A stretch of 34,007 nucleotides of DNA from Oscillospiraceae bacterium (GCA_017449185.1 JAFSJZ010000026.1:1-34007), one strand, 5' to 3'; counted from the stretch's first letter, positions 1 through 7,376 are shown. Notes: generated from the sequence alone by a model not told the origin. Made by a program: numbers and translations.

Positions 1-997
1 CAAAGACCAATGCGTCCACCTGTTCCGGCTGGAGGATTTGATGCGAAGAGTAGTCCATCTCAAGAATCAGGCTGTCGATATCCGCATAGCCTACCTGCGT
101 GGGCGGCCCGAAGATATTGGTCAGCGTCGTTCCGTCCTTCAGCCGCACACCAACAAGCTGCAAATCAAACACTTCAAGTGTCTCGTAGCCCTCCCAGAGA
201 TTGGGAAGCTGCATCGTGACCTTTGCGGAAATTGGGCTGATTTCCGCAGAGATCAGCTTGATCCCGGTATTCCCGAAGGCAGCGTCCGGCTGTACCGTCA
301 GCAGTTCACCGTTGCTGCTGGGAGTCCAAATGAGCTCCCACGGGCCCTTCACCAGAGCTTGGTACTGTCCCTTATCACCGGTTCCCAGACTGTCGATCAC
401 CACGCGGATCTCCTTTCCCGCGAAGGACTCCCATTTGCCTCCGGCCTTTGCGGTGAAATCAAACTCCATCGAGCCGTCCGGGGCAGTGAAGATCAGCTTG
501 TCATTCGCGTCTCTTCCCTCGACGAAGCCGCCGGTCATGTTTGGCGCATGTTCTCCGTCGAAGCTCAGCGACCAGCCGCCGATGTCGGGATACTGTCCCT
601 CCGGGAGCGTGAAGCCCTCGATCCGCAGGGCGATGTGGGCGGTGTCCCTGTCAATGACCGTCTGCTCCACCGAGATCGTTACACCGTTGGCTGTGGCGCT
701 GACTGCCTGGGAGGTGTCGGAAAGACCGCTCTGTTCGGCCATTTCTTTTTCTGCGTCTGTGGCGGGGACCTGCTGCGCCATGCCGCGTGACCAATGCGTA
801 TAAATTGCGTATGCCGTGACGCCCAGCGCAAGGATCAGCGCGACCACAGCCGCGATACTCAGAAGACGCCCCATCCGAATGGGGATGCGGGAAGTCTGCC
901 GCCTCTCTTTCTGATAGCCAAGCGCGCGGGCGGTTTTTTCAATCTTATTATCGGAAATGTCTCCGATGGCTTTCATCATTCGTTCCGACTTGTACAT
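1..997 (-). CDS. DUF4179-type membrane protein, probable anti-sigma partner (partial, C-terminus missing)
   Basis: An open frame runs from an ATG at 997 to the left edge with no stop (332 codons visible). A GGAGG ribosome site sits just upstream of the ATG. The first ~43 residues are basic and cytoplasmic-looking, residues ~44-66 form one hydrophobic membrane segment, and the rest is a soluble, probably extracellular domain. This layout and the neighbouring ECF sigma gene match the DUF4179 proteins that commonly follow clostridial sigma factors and are thought to hold or sense for them. The start lies 22 nt inside the sigma gene, so the two are probably translationally coupled. The regulatory role is inference from context; the family assignment is by recognition of the layout. 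Confidence 0.75.
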   Translation of the reverse strand, partial: MYKSERMMKAIGDISDNKIEKTARALGYQKERRQTSRIPIRMGRLLSIAAVVALILALGVTAYAIYTHWSRGMAQQVPATDAEKEMAEQSGLSDTSQAVSATANGVTISVEQTVIDRDTAHIALRIEGFTLPEGQYPDIGGWSLSFDGEHAPNMTGGFVEGRDANDKLIFTAPDGSMEFDFTAKAGGKWESFAGKEIRVVIDSLGTGDKGQYQALVKGPWELIWTPSSNGELLTVQPDAAFGNTGIKLISAEISPISAKVTMQLPNLWEGYETLEVFDLQLVGVRLKDGTTLTNIFGPPTQVGYADIDSLILEMDYSSHQILQPEQVDALVF

Positions 998-1548
998 AAG
1001 CCCTCCATCATCAGATACGTTTTCAGCTTGCTTCTTGTCCGCTTCAACATGGCAGCGACGCCGCTACGGCTCATGCCCAGCTTTTCCGCGATTTCACGTT
1101 CCGTCGCCACAAACCAGTACCGGCTGATAAAGACAAGCTGCTCTTCTTCCGGGAGATTTCCGACAAAGGCGTCGATCGCGCGGCTCAGCTCCCGATCCTC
1201 GATTTCCTTTTCCAGATCGTAGCCGGACGAAAGGCACTCGTCCAGTTCCTCCAGCGCGAGCTCTGCTTCACTGCCGCCGCGTTTCTTCGCCGTGCGGCGG
1301 ACAATCTTGGTCAGGGCAAAGTTGCGCGTGATCCGGGCAAGGAAGGGACCGAGCCGATCCGGGCGCTTGTCCGGCATTGCGTTCCAGGCGCTCATCCAGG
1401 TGTCATTGACACATTCCTCGGAATCCTCGCTGTTTTCCAGAATGTTATACGCGATGATATGGCAATAGCGCCCGTATTTCTGCTCGGTTTCCGTGATGGC
1501 CTGTTCCGAGCGCTGCCAATATAAGTTGACTATTTCTCTGTCGTTCAT
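976..1548 (-). CDS. ECF-type RNA polymerase sigma factor
   Basis: This 190-aa protein has the two-domain plan of extracytoplasmic-function sigma factors. A region 2 (roughly residues 20-85) includes the helix around SEECVNDTWMSAWNAMP that binds core polymerase and the -10 element. A region 4 (roughly residues 125-180) contains the helix-turn-helix EREIAEKLGMSRSGVAAML that reads the -35 element. The ATG at 1548 follows a good AAAGGAG site. The stop overlaps the start of the DUF4179 gene by 22 nt, a typical sigma/anti-sigma operon. Target promoters and the inducing signal cannot be read from the window. Presence on a mobile element suggests it controls cargo further left, which is a guess. Confidence 0.9.
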   Translation of the reverse strand: MNDREIVNLYWQRSEQAITETEQKYGRYCHIIAYNILENSEDSEECVNDTWMSAWNAMPDKRPDRLGPFLARITRNFALTKIVRRTAKKRGGSEAELALEELDECLSSGYDLEKEIEDRELSRAIDAFVGNLPEEEQLVFISRYWFVATEREIAEKLGMSRSGVAAMLKRTRSKLKTYLMMEGLCTSRNE

Positions 1549-1688
1549 ACCTCGTCTCCTTTGAGGATGGGAGCATCGATCTCTTGCGCGCGGAGAAATC
1601 GTTCTCCTTCAAGGGCCCTCACTCATATAAATCCATTTTTCGGGCAAAGTGTCACTATGAAGGGAAAGGATTTTTGCGGGCATAAAGA

Positions 1689-1720
1689 ATGGGTGGCGGA
1701 AAATGCTCTCCGCCACCCAT
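1689..1720 (-). terminator. Hairpin downstream of the DUF1016 gene
   Basis: A GGGTGGCGGA arm pairs with TCCGCCACCC 13 nt after the DUF1016 stop. On the minus strand it is followed by ATTCTTTA, a weak U-tract, so it is a moderate intrinsic terminator that would separate this gene from the sigma factor unit. Confidence 0.6.
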
Positions 1721-1732
1721 ATTCATTCGCAA

Positions 1733-2779
1733 TCAGGATTCGCTTTCGTTTTCTTTCCGCTTCTTCAAAACCGCTTCCACCTGGGCGATCAACTGTTCCT
1801 TGTTGGGCATATACAGCACATAACGCGAGGCGAAGATATTGTTTGACAGGCCGCCCAATGCGTATTCTGCCGTGACGCTGTCCTTCTCCGTGCACAGGAT
1901 GATCCCGATCGGCGGATTGTCGTCTGGATCGTTGACCTCGGAGGCGTAGTAATTCAGATACATATTGATCTGTCCTGCAGCTTCCGGTGTCAGTTTTGTA
2001 GTCTTCAGCTCGATCAGCACATAGGCGCGAAGGATCTTGTTATAGAACACCATGTCCACATAGTAGTGGGTATTGTTGATCGTCACCCGCTGCTGTGTGC
2101 CAACGAACATAAAGCCCCGCCCCAGCTCCAGCAGGAACTTTTCAATCTGTTGTACCAGCGCTCGCTCCAGATCGCTCTCCAGCATGGGCTTATCCTCCGG
2201 GATGCCGAGGAATTCAAACACATACGGGTCGCGGATGAGATCAGACGGTTCTGCAATCTCAATTCCTTTCTCCGCCAGTGCCAGCACCTGTTCCTTGTTT
2301 GCGTCTCCGTGGGATAGCAGCAGACGCTCGAACAGGGAACTGTCGATCTGACGTTTGAGCTCGCGCACAGACCAGTTGGAATTGACCGCTTCCTTCTCAT
2401 AAAAGCTACGTTTTTCCGGGTCTGAAATCGTGAGAAGCTCGCAGTAATGTGTCCATGTCAATTTTCCAGTCACTGACTGGACTTTTTCATAGGACAGATA
2501 AAACTGCCGCATGTTATAAAGATTTGCACGTGAAAAACCCTTGCCGAATTCCGCGGTCAGCGCTTTTGACAGTTCCTTGAGCGTCTGTTTACCGTAGTCA
2601 GCCCGCTCCGGCACCGTCTGCTCATACTCGGCAATAATGCGCCCGATATTCCAGTAGGTACTCAGCAGCTCATTATTCACCTGCCGGGCAACATTGCTCC
2701 GGGCCGCGGTCAATAGATCGCCGATTTCATGAACGACGAGCTTGATATCCTGGTTAAGGGGCAAAAAGTGATCAGCCAT
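1733..2779 (-). CDS. DUF1016/YhcG-family protein with PD-(D/E)XK nuclease domain
   Basis: The 348-aa protein has the N-terminal helical DUF1016 domain (about residues 10-180, with YWNIGRIIAEYEQ) and a C-terminal YhcG nuclease fold. The nuclease signature is visible as D242 in YYVDMVFYN followed by E257 and K259 in LIELK. The family is a predicted DNA endonuclease often found near restriction-modification or other defence genes. Here no methylase or specificity subunit is adjacent, so it is a solitary copy. It starts at an ATG after a GAGGA site and has its own promoter. It is flanked by hairpins, so it is probably monocistronic. Nuclease activity is inferred from the family; the biological target is unknown. 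Confidence 0.88.
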   Translation of the reverse strand: MADHFLPLNQDIKLVVHEIGDLLTAARSNVARQVNNELLSTYWNIGRIIAEYEQTVPERADYGKQTLKELSKALTAEFGKGFSRANLYNMRQFYLSYEKVQSVTGKLTWTHYCELLTISDPEKRSFYEKEAVNSNWSVRELKRQIDSSLFERLLLSHGDANKEQVLALAEKGIEIAEPSDLIRDPYVFEFLGIPEDKPMLESDLERALVQQIEKFLLELGRGFMFVGTQQRVTINNTHYYVDMVFYNKILRAYVLIELKTTKLTPEAAGQINMYLNYYASEVNDPDDNPPIGIILCTEKDSVTAEYALGGLSNNIFASRYVLYMPNKEQLIAQVEAVLKKRKENESES

Positions 2780-2808
2780 CGGTATGTCCTCGCAATTCTT
2801 TTACTAGT

Positions 2809-2836
2809 ATTATACGGCAAAATGCCAAAAACACAA
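2809..2836 (-). promoter_or_regulatory. Promoter of the DUF1016 gene
   Basis: Read on the minus strand, TTGTGT and a perfect TATAAT are 16 nt apart, with the -10 about 30 nt upstream of the ATG. Confidence 0.55.
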
Positions 2837-2851
2837 GCGGGAAAGCACCGG

Positions 2852-2896
2852 AAAAGAAAGACGCCGCATCCTGTGTACCAGCCAAGATGCGGTGTC
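2852..2896 (-). terminator. Rho-independent terminator after the DUF2188 gene
   Basis: GACACCGCATC pairs with GATGCGGCGTC (11 bp with one G-U) and is followed on the minus strand by TTTCTTTT, ending the two-gene unit to its right. Confidence 0.75.
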
Positions 2897-2904
2897 CGCT
2901 GTGT

Positions 2905-3132
2905 TTACCCTTTGGGCGGATACGGATCGCTTCCGTAAGAATCCTTCTGACGGATTTCTCCGGTGGTTCGATGGATCAGCCGCTCAGCCTTCTGATTAAT
3001 CGCGATCCTCCGCGCAATCTCGGCAGCTTCCTTTTGTGTACTAGTTCTGACAGTCGCCTTGGTGTTTCCGGCACCTTTAACCTGCCAGCCGCCCTTTGGG
3101 TGCGGAATAACGTGCTGATTCTTTCCGGCCAT
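2905..3132 (-). CDS. DUF2188 domain protein
   Basis: This 75-aa basic protein carries the full DUF2188 pattern: HVIPHPKGGWQVKGAGN at the N-terminus, a central helix rich in A and R, and the closing DSYGSDPYPPKG. The family is small, widespread and of unknown function. Its ATG follows directly on the stop of the 303-aa protein gene, and its AAAGGAGG ribosome site lies inside the end of that gene, so the two are co-translated. A terminator follows. The tight pairing suggests the two proteins act together, but nothing in the sequence shows how. Confidence 0.85.
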   Translation of the reverse strand: MAGKNQHVIPHPKGGWQVKGAGNTKATVRTSTQKEAAEIARRIAINQKAERLIHRTTGEIRQKDSYGSDPYPPKG

Positions 3133-4044
3133 TTATTCCGCCTCCTTTGATAATCTGGAGATCAGGTGAGAAATATTACCCGTCCAATGCTCGGTATGGA
3201 AGACTCGTGCTTCTTGAATGCCTCCAGCAAGAACCTCCGTCTTCGTCAAGCGGGATGCTTTCTCCCAATCTCCTCGGAACGCATAGGTGGCGTTGTTGAC
3301 CTGGTTAGACTCAAACACAAAGAGATTGAGCTTGGGAAAACCGTAAACAACATAGCCGAAAAAATTTTGAGTGCCCAAGACGCAGAATTCCGGCTGCAGC
3401 TCCAGCAGATGTTCGTGACGGCGGCGTATCTCCGCTTGGTGAGCCCTGGGCTTACGCTCCACGATTTTTTCAATATAAGATTCAAGCTCTTCTCGTGTCC
3501 TCGTGCCTGGGCGCAGTATTTCCCATGGTACCTTGTACTGCTTTACAGGAGGAAGGGCGGGGGCTTTATCTGCAGTCCAGACCTCAAAACGCCCCAACAT
3601 CTCCAGCATGATGTTCATGGCGGCTCTAACCTCTGGCATCGCTTGATCGCAATTAACAAACAAAGGCGAAAGAAGCACACCATCTTCTATGACGAATGCG
3701 AGGTCGGTTGGGGGAATCAAAGCTCGCTGATAACACATCCTGTGCTGAACGCAGGTCCCATAATGGTCGTTCCCGTGCCAGTCAACGATATGATAGTCGT
3801 GGAAAAAAGGTCTTTCCTCTTTGGGAAGATCCCTGCAGACAACCCACTTCCCATCGGCATTAGTGGTTGTGGCGGGCCCACGGGGAGTAGGAATTCGGGC
3901 GTTCCCATCTGCTTTAATGCCATACCGAAGAAGGCGCTGGACATCCTCTGCCATAAGCCGGGCTGCGAGGTAGAAAGACTCATCCGGGTTAAGTGCGTAG
4001 AGATAGCGCTGGGGAGAAAGGATTCGTTTTTTGTTGATTTGCAT
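3133..4044 (-). CDS. Unrecognised 303-aa protein, first gene of a two-gene unit
   Basis: I do not recognise the family. The ATG at 4044 is preferred because GAGGTG lies at the right distance; an in-frame GTG three codons upstream falls in that ribosome site. The product looks soluble and cytoplasmic, without signal peptide or membrane segment. A histidine/cysteine-rich stretch near residues 80-105 (HDYHIVDWHGNDHYG, then CVQHRMCYQ) could bind metal, and a highly charged helix near residues 180-215 (REELESYIEKIVERKPRAHQ) is followed by a compact C-terminal domain. No catalytic motif can be named. It is followed without gap by the DUF2188 gene, and a divergent predicted small RNA starts ~115 nt upstream. 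Confidence 0.8.
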   Translation of the reverse strand: MQINKKRILSPQRYLYALNPDESFYLAARLMAEDVQRLLRYGIKADGNARIPTPRGPATTTNADGKWVVCRDLPKEERPFFHDYHIVDWHGNDHYGTCVQHRMCYQRALIPPTDLAFVIEDGVLLSPLFVNCDQAMPEVRAAMNIMLEMLGRFEVWTADKAPALPPVKQYKVPWEILRPGTRTREELESYIEKIVERKPRAHQAEIRRRHEHLLELQPEFCVLGTQNFFGYVVYGFPKLNLFVFESNQVNNATYAFRGDWEKASRLTKTEVLAGGIQEARVFHTEHWTGNISHLISRLSKEAE

Positions 4045-4122
4045 AGAAATCACCTCATGATTGTATTTACAAACAGGAAAAGGCCGCGTCTACGCCAGCT
4101 GGACAAAATTTTGCCCAACTGG

Positions 4123-4151
4123 TTTACAAACCGGCCTGGAGATGATATACT
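4123..4151 (+). promoter_or_regulatory. Strong promoter for the predicted small RNA
   Basis: TTTACA and TATACT are exactly 17 nt apart on the plus strand. The -35 lies within the dyad GGTTTACAAACC, and GTCTTGACAAGAC, a 13-nt palindrome, covers the expected start point near 4158. Both could be operators. Confidence 0.6.
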
Positions 4152-4157
4152 ATACAA

Positions 4158-4262
4158 GTCTTGACAAGACAGCATTGTATATCGTCCCCATGGCGGTTCG
4201 CAATGTAGGCACAGGAGAGTGGCATCCCGCGACTGGTACTCGTGGGGTGTCGCTCTTTTTTC
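4158..4262 (+). ncRNA. Predicted ~105-nt small RNA with intrinsic terminator
   Basis: A good promoter just upstream and a strong terminator (stem GAGTGGCATCCC with GGGGTGTCGCTC, 12 pairs including three G-U, then seven U) delimit a short plus-strand transcript. No ribosome site precedes its only ATG-led frame, so it is more likely non-coding. It is divergent from the 303-aa protein gene and antisense to the tail of any transcript reading through from the gene at 4275-4646. No known RNA family is recognised. Promoter and terminator are seen; expression and function are inferred. Confidence 0.5.
4217..4262 (+). terminator. Terminator of the predicted small RNA
   Basis: A 12-pair stem with a ~15-nt loop is directly followed by TTTTTTT. 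On the opposite strand there is no U-tract, so it works only rightward. Confidence 0.7.
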
Positions 4263-4274
4263 CTGGTCTGCACA

Positions 4275-4646
4275 TTATTTAAGATGATCTTCGTCTACGA
4301 CGACGATCAGCGTTTCGAGTTCCGGATCATATTCCGCAATAAACTGCTTTGACTTTGACAGGAAATCGATGCCGCTAGCTTTCGCCAAATACTTCATGAA
4401 ATCCTTTGCGCCAACACGGATCCAGTCGTTTTTGATCCGGCGTGCGAACTCGTAGGACGGAGAGGTCCCATCCTCACCTTTTGCTCTTACGCCAATGGCG
4501 CAGGCCTTCTGGTCAAATCCGATGACTATCTCTTCAGGGGTCCCAAGCGCCTCGATGGCACCCTTGTTAAAAGCGATACCAAACGCGCTCAGAGTCACGA
4601 CGGGGCTGCCGTTCTTCAGAAACGAGAAGTTGAAGTTGTAGGCCAC
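4275..4646 (-). CDS. Conserved-looking hypothetical protein of the element
   Basis: A 123-aa soluble protein starts at GTG 4646, chosen because a strong GGAGGTG site lies 5 nt before it. It begins with a beta-rich segment (YNFNFSFLKNGSPVVTLS, then GIAFNKGAIEALG), has a central EEIVIGFDQKACAIGVRAK strand pair and a helix-rich C-terminal half ending in acidic residues. It resembles small hypothetical proteins carried by clostridial mobile elements, but I cannot name a family or function. It has its own promoter, and nothing downstream on the same strand is close enough to be clearly co-transcribed. Confidence 0.75.
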   Translation of the reverse strand: MAYNFNFSFLKNGSPVVTLSAFGIAFNKGAIEALGTPEEIVIGFDQKACAIGVRAKGEDGTSPSYEFARRIKNDWIRVGAKDFMKYLAKASGIDFLSKSKQFIAEYDPELETLIVVVDEDHLK

Positions 4647-4666
4647 AAGACCACCTCCAAAAGAAG

Positions 4667-4696
4667 ATTATCCTAACACGATTTGAATTATATCAA
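4667..4696 (-). promoter_or_regulatory. Promoter of the gene at 4275-4646
   Basis: On the minus strand TTGATA and GATAAT are 18 nt apart; the 5' leader would be only ~14 nt and contains the ribosome site. Confidence 0.45.
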
Positions 4697-4992
4697 AAAC
4701 GAGAGAATGATGCAAGAGGGGAAATGAAAGAAAAGCAATTTCGAAACGGCTGCGATAATATGCAGCTTGCCGAATAGAGTCTCGAATCACCTGTGCAGCT
4801 GCGCTAAAACAGTGGCACAATAGGTCAACAATTTCAATTATTTTTCTCTCCTTCACTTTTACTGCACTCTTTTGCCATCGCCATTTTTGCCTGTTTTTTC
4901 TTCGCAGCGTTTCGATTTTGCATCATTGCATATGTGACCTATCCCGGCTCTCTGATGTGGCATGTACCTATTTAAGCTGATTGAGCCACAGA

Positions 4993-5015
4993 ACGGCGGG
5001 GATTACTCCCCGCCG
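4993..5015 (-). terminator. Hairpin after tnpV
   Basis: A CGGCGGGGA arm pairs with TCCCCGCCG 9-15 nt past the tnpV stop. The following U-tract is poor (TTCTGT), so termination may be partial. Confidence 0.5.
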
Positions 5016-5023
5016 CCATAACC

Positions 5024-5413
5024 TTATGCGTAGATCAAATCATTGTTCACCACCTCTGTCGCCCGATCATGGATGCTGTTCATCCGTTGCACCCACAGCA
5101 TTTGATTCTGGGCCTTGAGTTGTTCGGTGATACCCTCCCGGGCCGACATCTGGTCAATCAACCGGAGGAACATGGCCTCCGCCTGCTCGTTTAGATCTGC
5201 CAGATACCCGTTCAGCCTGCCGGAGACCAGCAATTCCGTATAGAGAGCCTTTCTGTGCTGCCGAAGATAGCGAAGGTGCCGCTGGCCCCATACGCCGGCA
5301 GAAGGCTGTTCTTCGGGTGGCACGGTCAGGCACGGGAGATAATAGTCCTCGTGCAGCTCGTACCACAGCCCGTTCTTCTCGTCATAAACCTGTTTCTGCA
5401 TGGTTTGTTCCAA
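5024..5413 (-). CDS. tnpV: TnpV family protein
   Basis: The 129-aa product matches the TnpV family known from Tn4451/Tn4453-type mobilizable transposons: an N-terminal YELHEDYYLPCLTVPPEE, the hallmark GVWGQRHLRYLRQHRKALY, and the closing RATEVVNNDLIYA. Length is normal for the family. Its role in transposon biology has not been defined; it is not the recombinase. The start overlaps the end of the upstream gene by 32 nt, so the two are co-translated. No TnpX-type large serine recombinase is present here; integration is handled by a tyrosine integrase instead, so tnpV appears in a non-classical setting. Confidence 0.92.
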   Translation of the reverse strand: MEQTMQKQVYDEKNGLWYELHEDYYLPCLTVPPEEQPSAGVWGQRHLRYLRQHRKALYTELLVSGRLNGYLADLNEQAEAMFLRLIDQMSAREGITEQLKAQNQMLWVQRMNSIHDRATEVVNNDLIYA

Positions 5414-5702
5414 CCTTTCTTTTATGAATTCCTTTTTCTCTTGCGTTTTGACTTGCCTGCTGACGCCGAGCCTCTGAATAGGGCGCCGTCAGACGTATGC
5501 TGAACCGGCCTTTCTCAATTACAAATTCAAGCCCGCCCTGGCCATCATCGTCGGTCTGCCTGCACAGATCGGGATGTTCCGCCGCGTATTTCGTCAGGCG
5601 CTTCTTCAAATCCGTGTTGTGAGTAAGAATCTCGACGGTGCTGCTGTGTTCATCAAAGAAAATGCTTGTGGTTTTCTGCTTTTTGGTTAGTCCTGTAATC
5701 AT
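5382..5702 (-). CDS. Conserved small protein of clostridial mobilizable elements
   Basis: A 106-aa protein begins at ATG 5702 behind an AAAGGAG site. It opens with MITGLTKKQKTTSIFFDEHS, continues with HNTDLKKRLTKYAAEHPDLC and RQTDDDGQGGLEFVIEKGR, and ends in a basic tail. I associate this pattern with a small family found next to tnpV in clostridial elements, but no function is known to me. The C-terminus is basic enough to suggest nucleic-acid contact, which is only a guess. It overlaps tnpV and lies 223 nt downstream of the relaxase gene; that gap shows no gene. Confidence 0.8.
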   Translation of the reverse strand: MITGLTKKQKTTSIFFDEHSSTVEILTHNTDLKKRLTKYAAEHPDLCRQTDDDGQGGLEFVIEKGRFSIRLTAPYSEARRQQASQNAREKGIHKRKVGTNHAETGL

Positions 5703-5925
5703 GTAACTCCTTTCTATAAAGTTCGTGTGTTTTTTTCTCTCTTCCCCAGCTCAAAAGTTGGGAAAAACGTCCTGTTTTTGATTGGGAGCGCTCGGAATGA
5801 AGCGCTTGCTCGATTTGAACGCCCCCATTGCGAAATTTGCAAAAAATGCAGGTCAAGACGCTTTGGCTGGCTGGATGGAAAAACAGCATATAGTCATGCT
5901 GCGGCAGGTCAAAAAAGACCGCCCT

Positions 5926-7230
5926 TTACCTTGCATCCCGGTCATGCCGCTTGCGGGTGAGCTTTTTCTGCTGTCGTTCCATTGCCTCCCGTTCCAGAAT
6001 GCCCATGGCTTGGGATTCGATATACTCTTCTCCGAAGCCGCGGCACAGTGCGTAGAACTTGGCAACAATCCCTGATTGGCTGTCCTTTTCCTCATTCAAG
6101 CGCTTGATTGTCTTTTTCATTTGATTTCCGCCGTCGATCTCCCGTTCGTATTTGCGCTGCAGATCTTCATAGTCATGTTTCAGCGTCAGATACTTGTCGA
6201 ATAGATTCCGCAGCACACCGATGATCTTCCGGTACAGGGGCATTGCCTTCTTCTCCCGGTACGACTTGGCGGATTCCAGCACATCCGGCGGAGGAAGCAC
6301 CTGATCCGCATCGTTGGTGTATTTGCGGGCCAGGTCTTCGATCTGTTCCATCTTGGGGACGAGCTTGTCCACCCGTGCCTGCGCTTTGTCGGCTTTCTTT
6401 TGGGCTTCCTCTGTCTGCCCTTCGAGGAAACTGATACTGTTCTCCATGAATGCGACGGTAGTTTCCAGGTTATCCAGCCGTTCTGTCTCCTTTTTGACCT
6501 TGAACTCCGTGACCGAAAGATGCTGGACTGTGCCGCCGCGCTCTCCGCGCTCAAAGTCCGCAAATCCGGCGTCCCGCATATGCTCGAAAAAACGGTCTTG
6601 CAGCAGGCTGTAGGATTTGATAATCTGCGTGTGACCGTTCTCGTCCGTGATCTTCGGTGATGCCCATTTCTTGGAGTGGCTGATCTGATGGATAACCTCT
6701 TTGACGGTTCCCACCAGCGCCGGGTCTTTACAGCGTTTCGACCATAGGATTTCCTTTTCTACCACCGGCAGCGCGACAACGTGCATGTGGTAGTGGTAGA
6801 CCGGATGCCCTAACTGCTCTGTCAGCGCTGTGTTCAGCTCATCAGCGTGCATGACGGCGGAGACAATGTTCTCCTGTCCATATTCCTTTTGGGCGAAGTG
6901 GAACGCCTCTTCATAAAACCGACAGGCATATTCATAGCCGCCGCGTTCCTCGAAATAGGCGGTGTTCACATCGAAGATCATTTCATCGAACACCTTTGCA
7001 TCCTTCTTCAAGCCCCGGAGAGAGATACGGCCTTCTTCCACCAGCTTATCCAGCTGGGCATTGTAGGTCTCGCCGCAGCTTTGGTAGTGGACATTCATGG
7101 GCGTCCGGGACAGATCGACATTCATATTTTCGTAGCTCTCGTTCTTGCGCTCGATATGGCGCTCGGATTTCCCGATGCTCGCCTTCGTGTGCTGCTCAAC
7201 GCGGGCCACACTGTAGTTTTTATCATTCAT
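5926..7230 (-). CDS. MobV-family (Pre/Mob, TnpZ-like) relaxase
   Basis: The 434-aa protein would nick the element's oriT and pilot one strand during mobilization. The N-terminal ~260 residues carry the MobV signatures: NVDLSRTPMNVHY near residues 37-49, then H128-A-D-E131 and the metal-binding histidines H146, H148 and H150 in YHYHMHVVALP. The C-terminal part is a long charged coiled coil (about residues 255-420), usual for the family. The ATG at 7230 follows AAGGAAGTG. A MobV-like oriT candidate lies 60 nt upstream, the usual position. The protein most resembles relaxases of Tn4451-type elements, fitting with tnpV downstream. Confidence 0.92.
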   Translation of the reverse strand: MNDKNYSVARVEQHTKASIGKSERHIERKNESYENMNVDLSRTPMNVHYQSCGETYNAQLDKLVEEGRISLRGLKKDAKVFDEMIFDVNTAYFEERGGYEYACRFYEEAFHFAQKEYGQENIVSAVMHADELNTALTEQLGHPVYHYHMHVVALPVVEKEILWSKRCKDPALVGTVKEVIHQISHSKKWASPKITDENGHTQIIKSYSLLQDRFFEHMRDAGFADFERGERGGTVQHLSVTEFKVKKETERLDNLETTVAFMENSISFLEGQTEEAQKKADKAQARVDKLVPKMEQIEDLARKYTNDADQVLPPPDVLESAKSYREKKAMPLYRKIIGVLRNLFDKYLTLKHDYEDLQRKYEREIDGGNQMKKTIKRLNEEKDSQSGIVAKFYALCRGFGEEYIESQAMGILEREAMERQQKKLTRKRHDRDAR

Positions 7231-7289
7231 ACGTTTTTCACTTCCTTTCCATGCGACGGTGGAGCAGGGCGCGGTTACACGACTTTTTC

Positions 7290-7316
7290 AAAGTGTGTAA
7301 CCCACTATGACACTTT
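7290..7316 (-). other. Candidate MobV-type oriT core
   Basis: On the minus strand an AAAGTGT arm, a central ATAGTGGGTTA and an ACACTTT arm form an imperfect inverted repeat. The order resembles the pMV158-type origin, where ATAGTG is followed by the nick and TGTTA. By analogy the nick would fall after GTG, between 7303 and 7302. A second dyad, GGTTACAC with GTGTAACC (7274-7303), overlaps it. The site is 60 nt upstream of the relaxase gene. Confidence 0.6.
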
Positions 7317-7376
7317 CATCCCCATAGGGCTGCAAAGTGTCGTGGGCTCTTCGTCGGAGCGAACTGCGCACGGCTC

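Larger units (their letters stand above)
4647..5023. other. Non-coding gap between hypothetical gene and tnpV
   Basis: This AT-richer stretch holds the promoter of the gene to its left and a terminator for tnpV at its right end. The remaining ~270 nt show no convincing gene. A 62-codon minus-strand frame beginning with GTG at 4856 has no ribosome site. Confidence 0.5.

Noticed and set aside
4668-4856. 62-codon minus-strand frame starting with GTG
   Set aside because: No ribosome site before the start, no family, and it crosses the promoter of the next gene.
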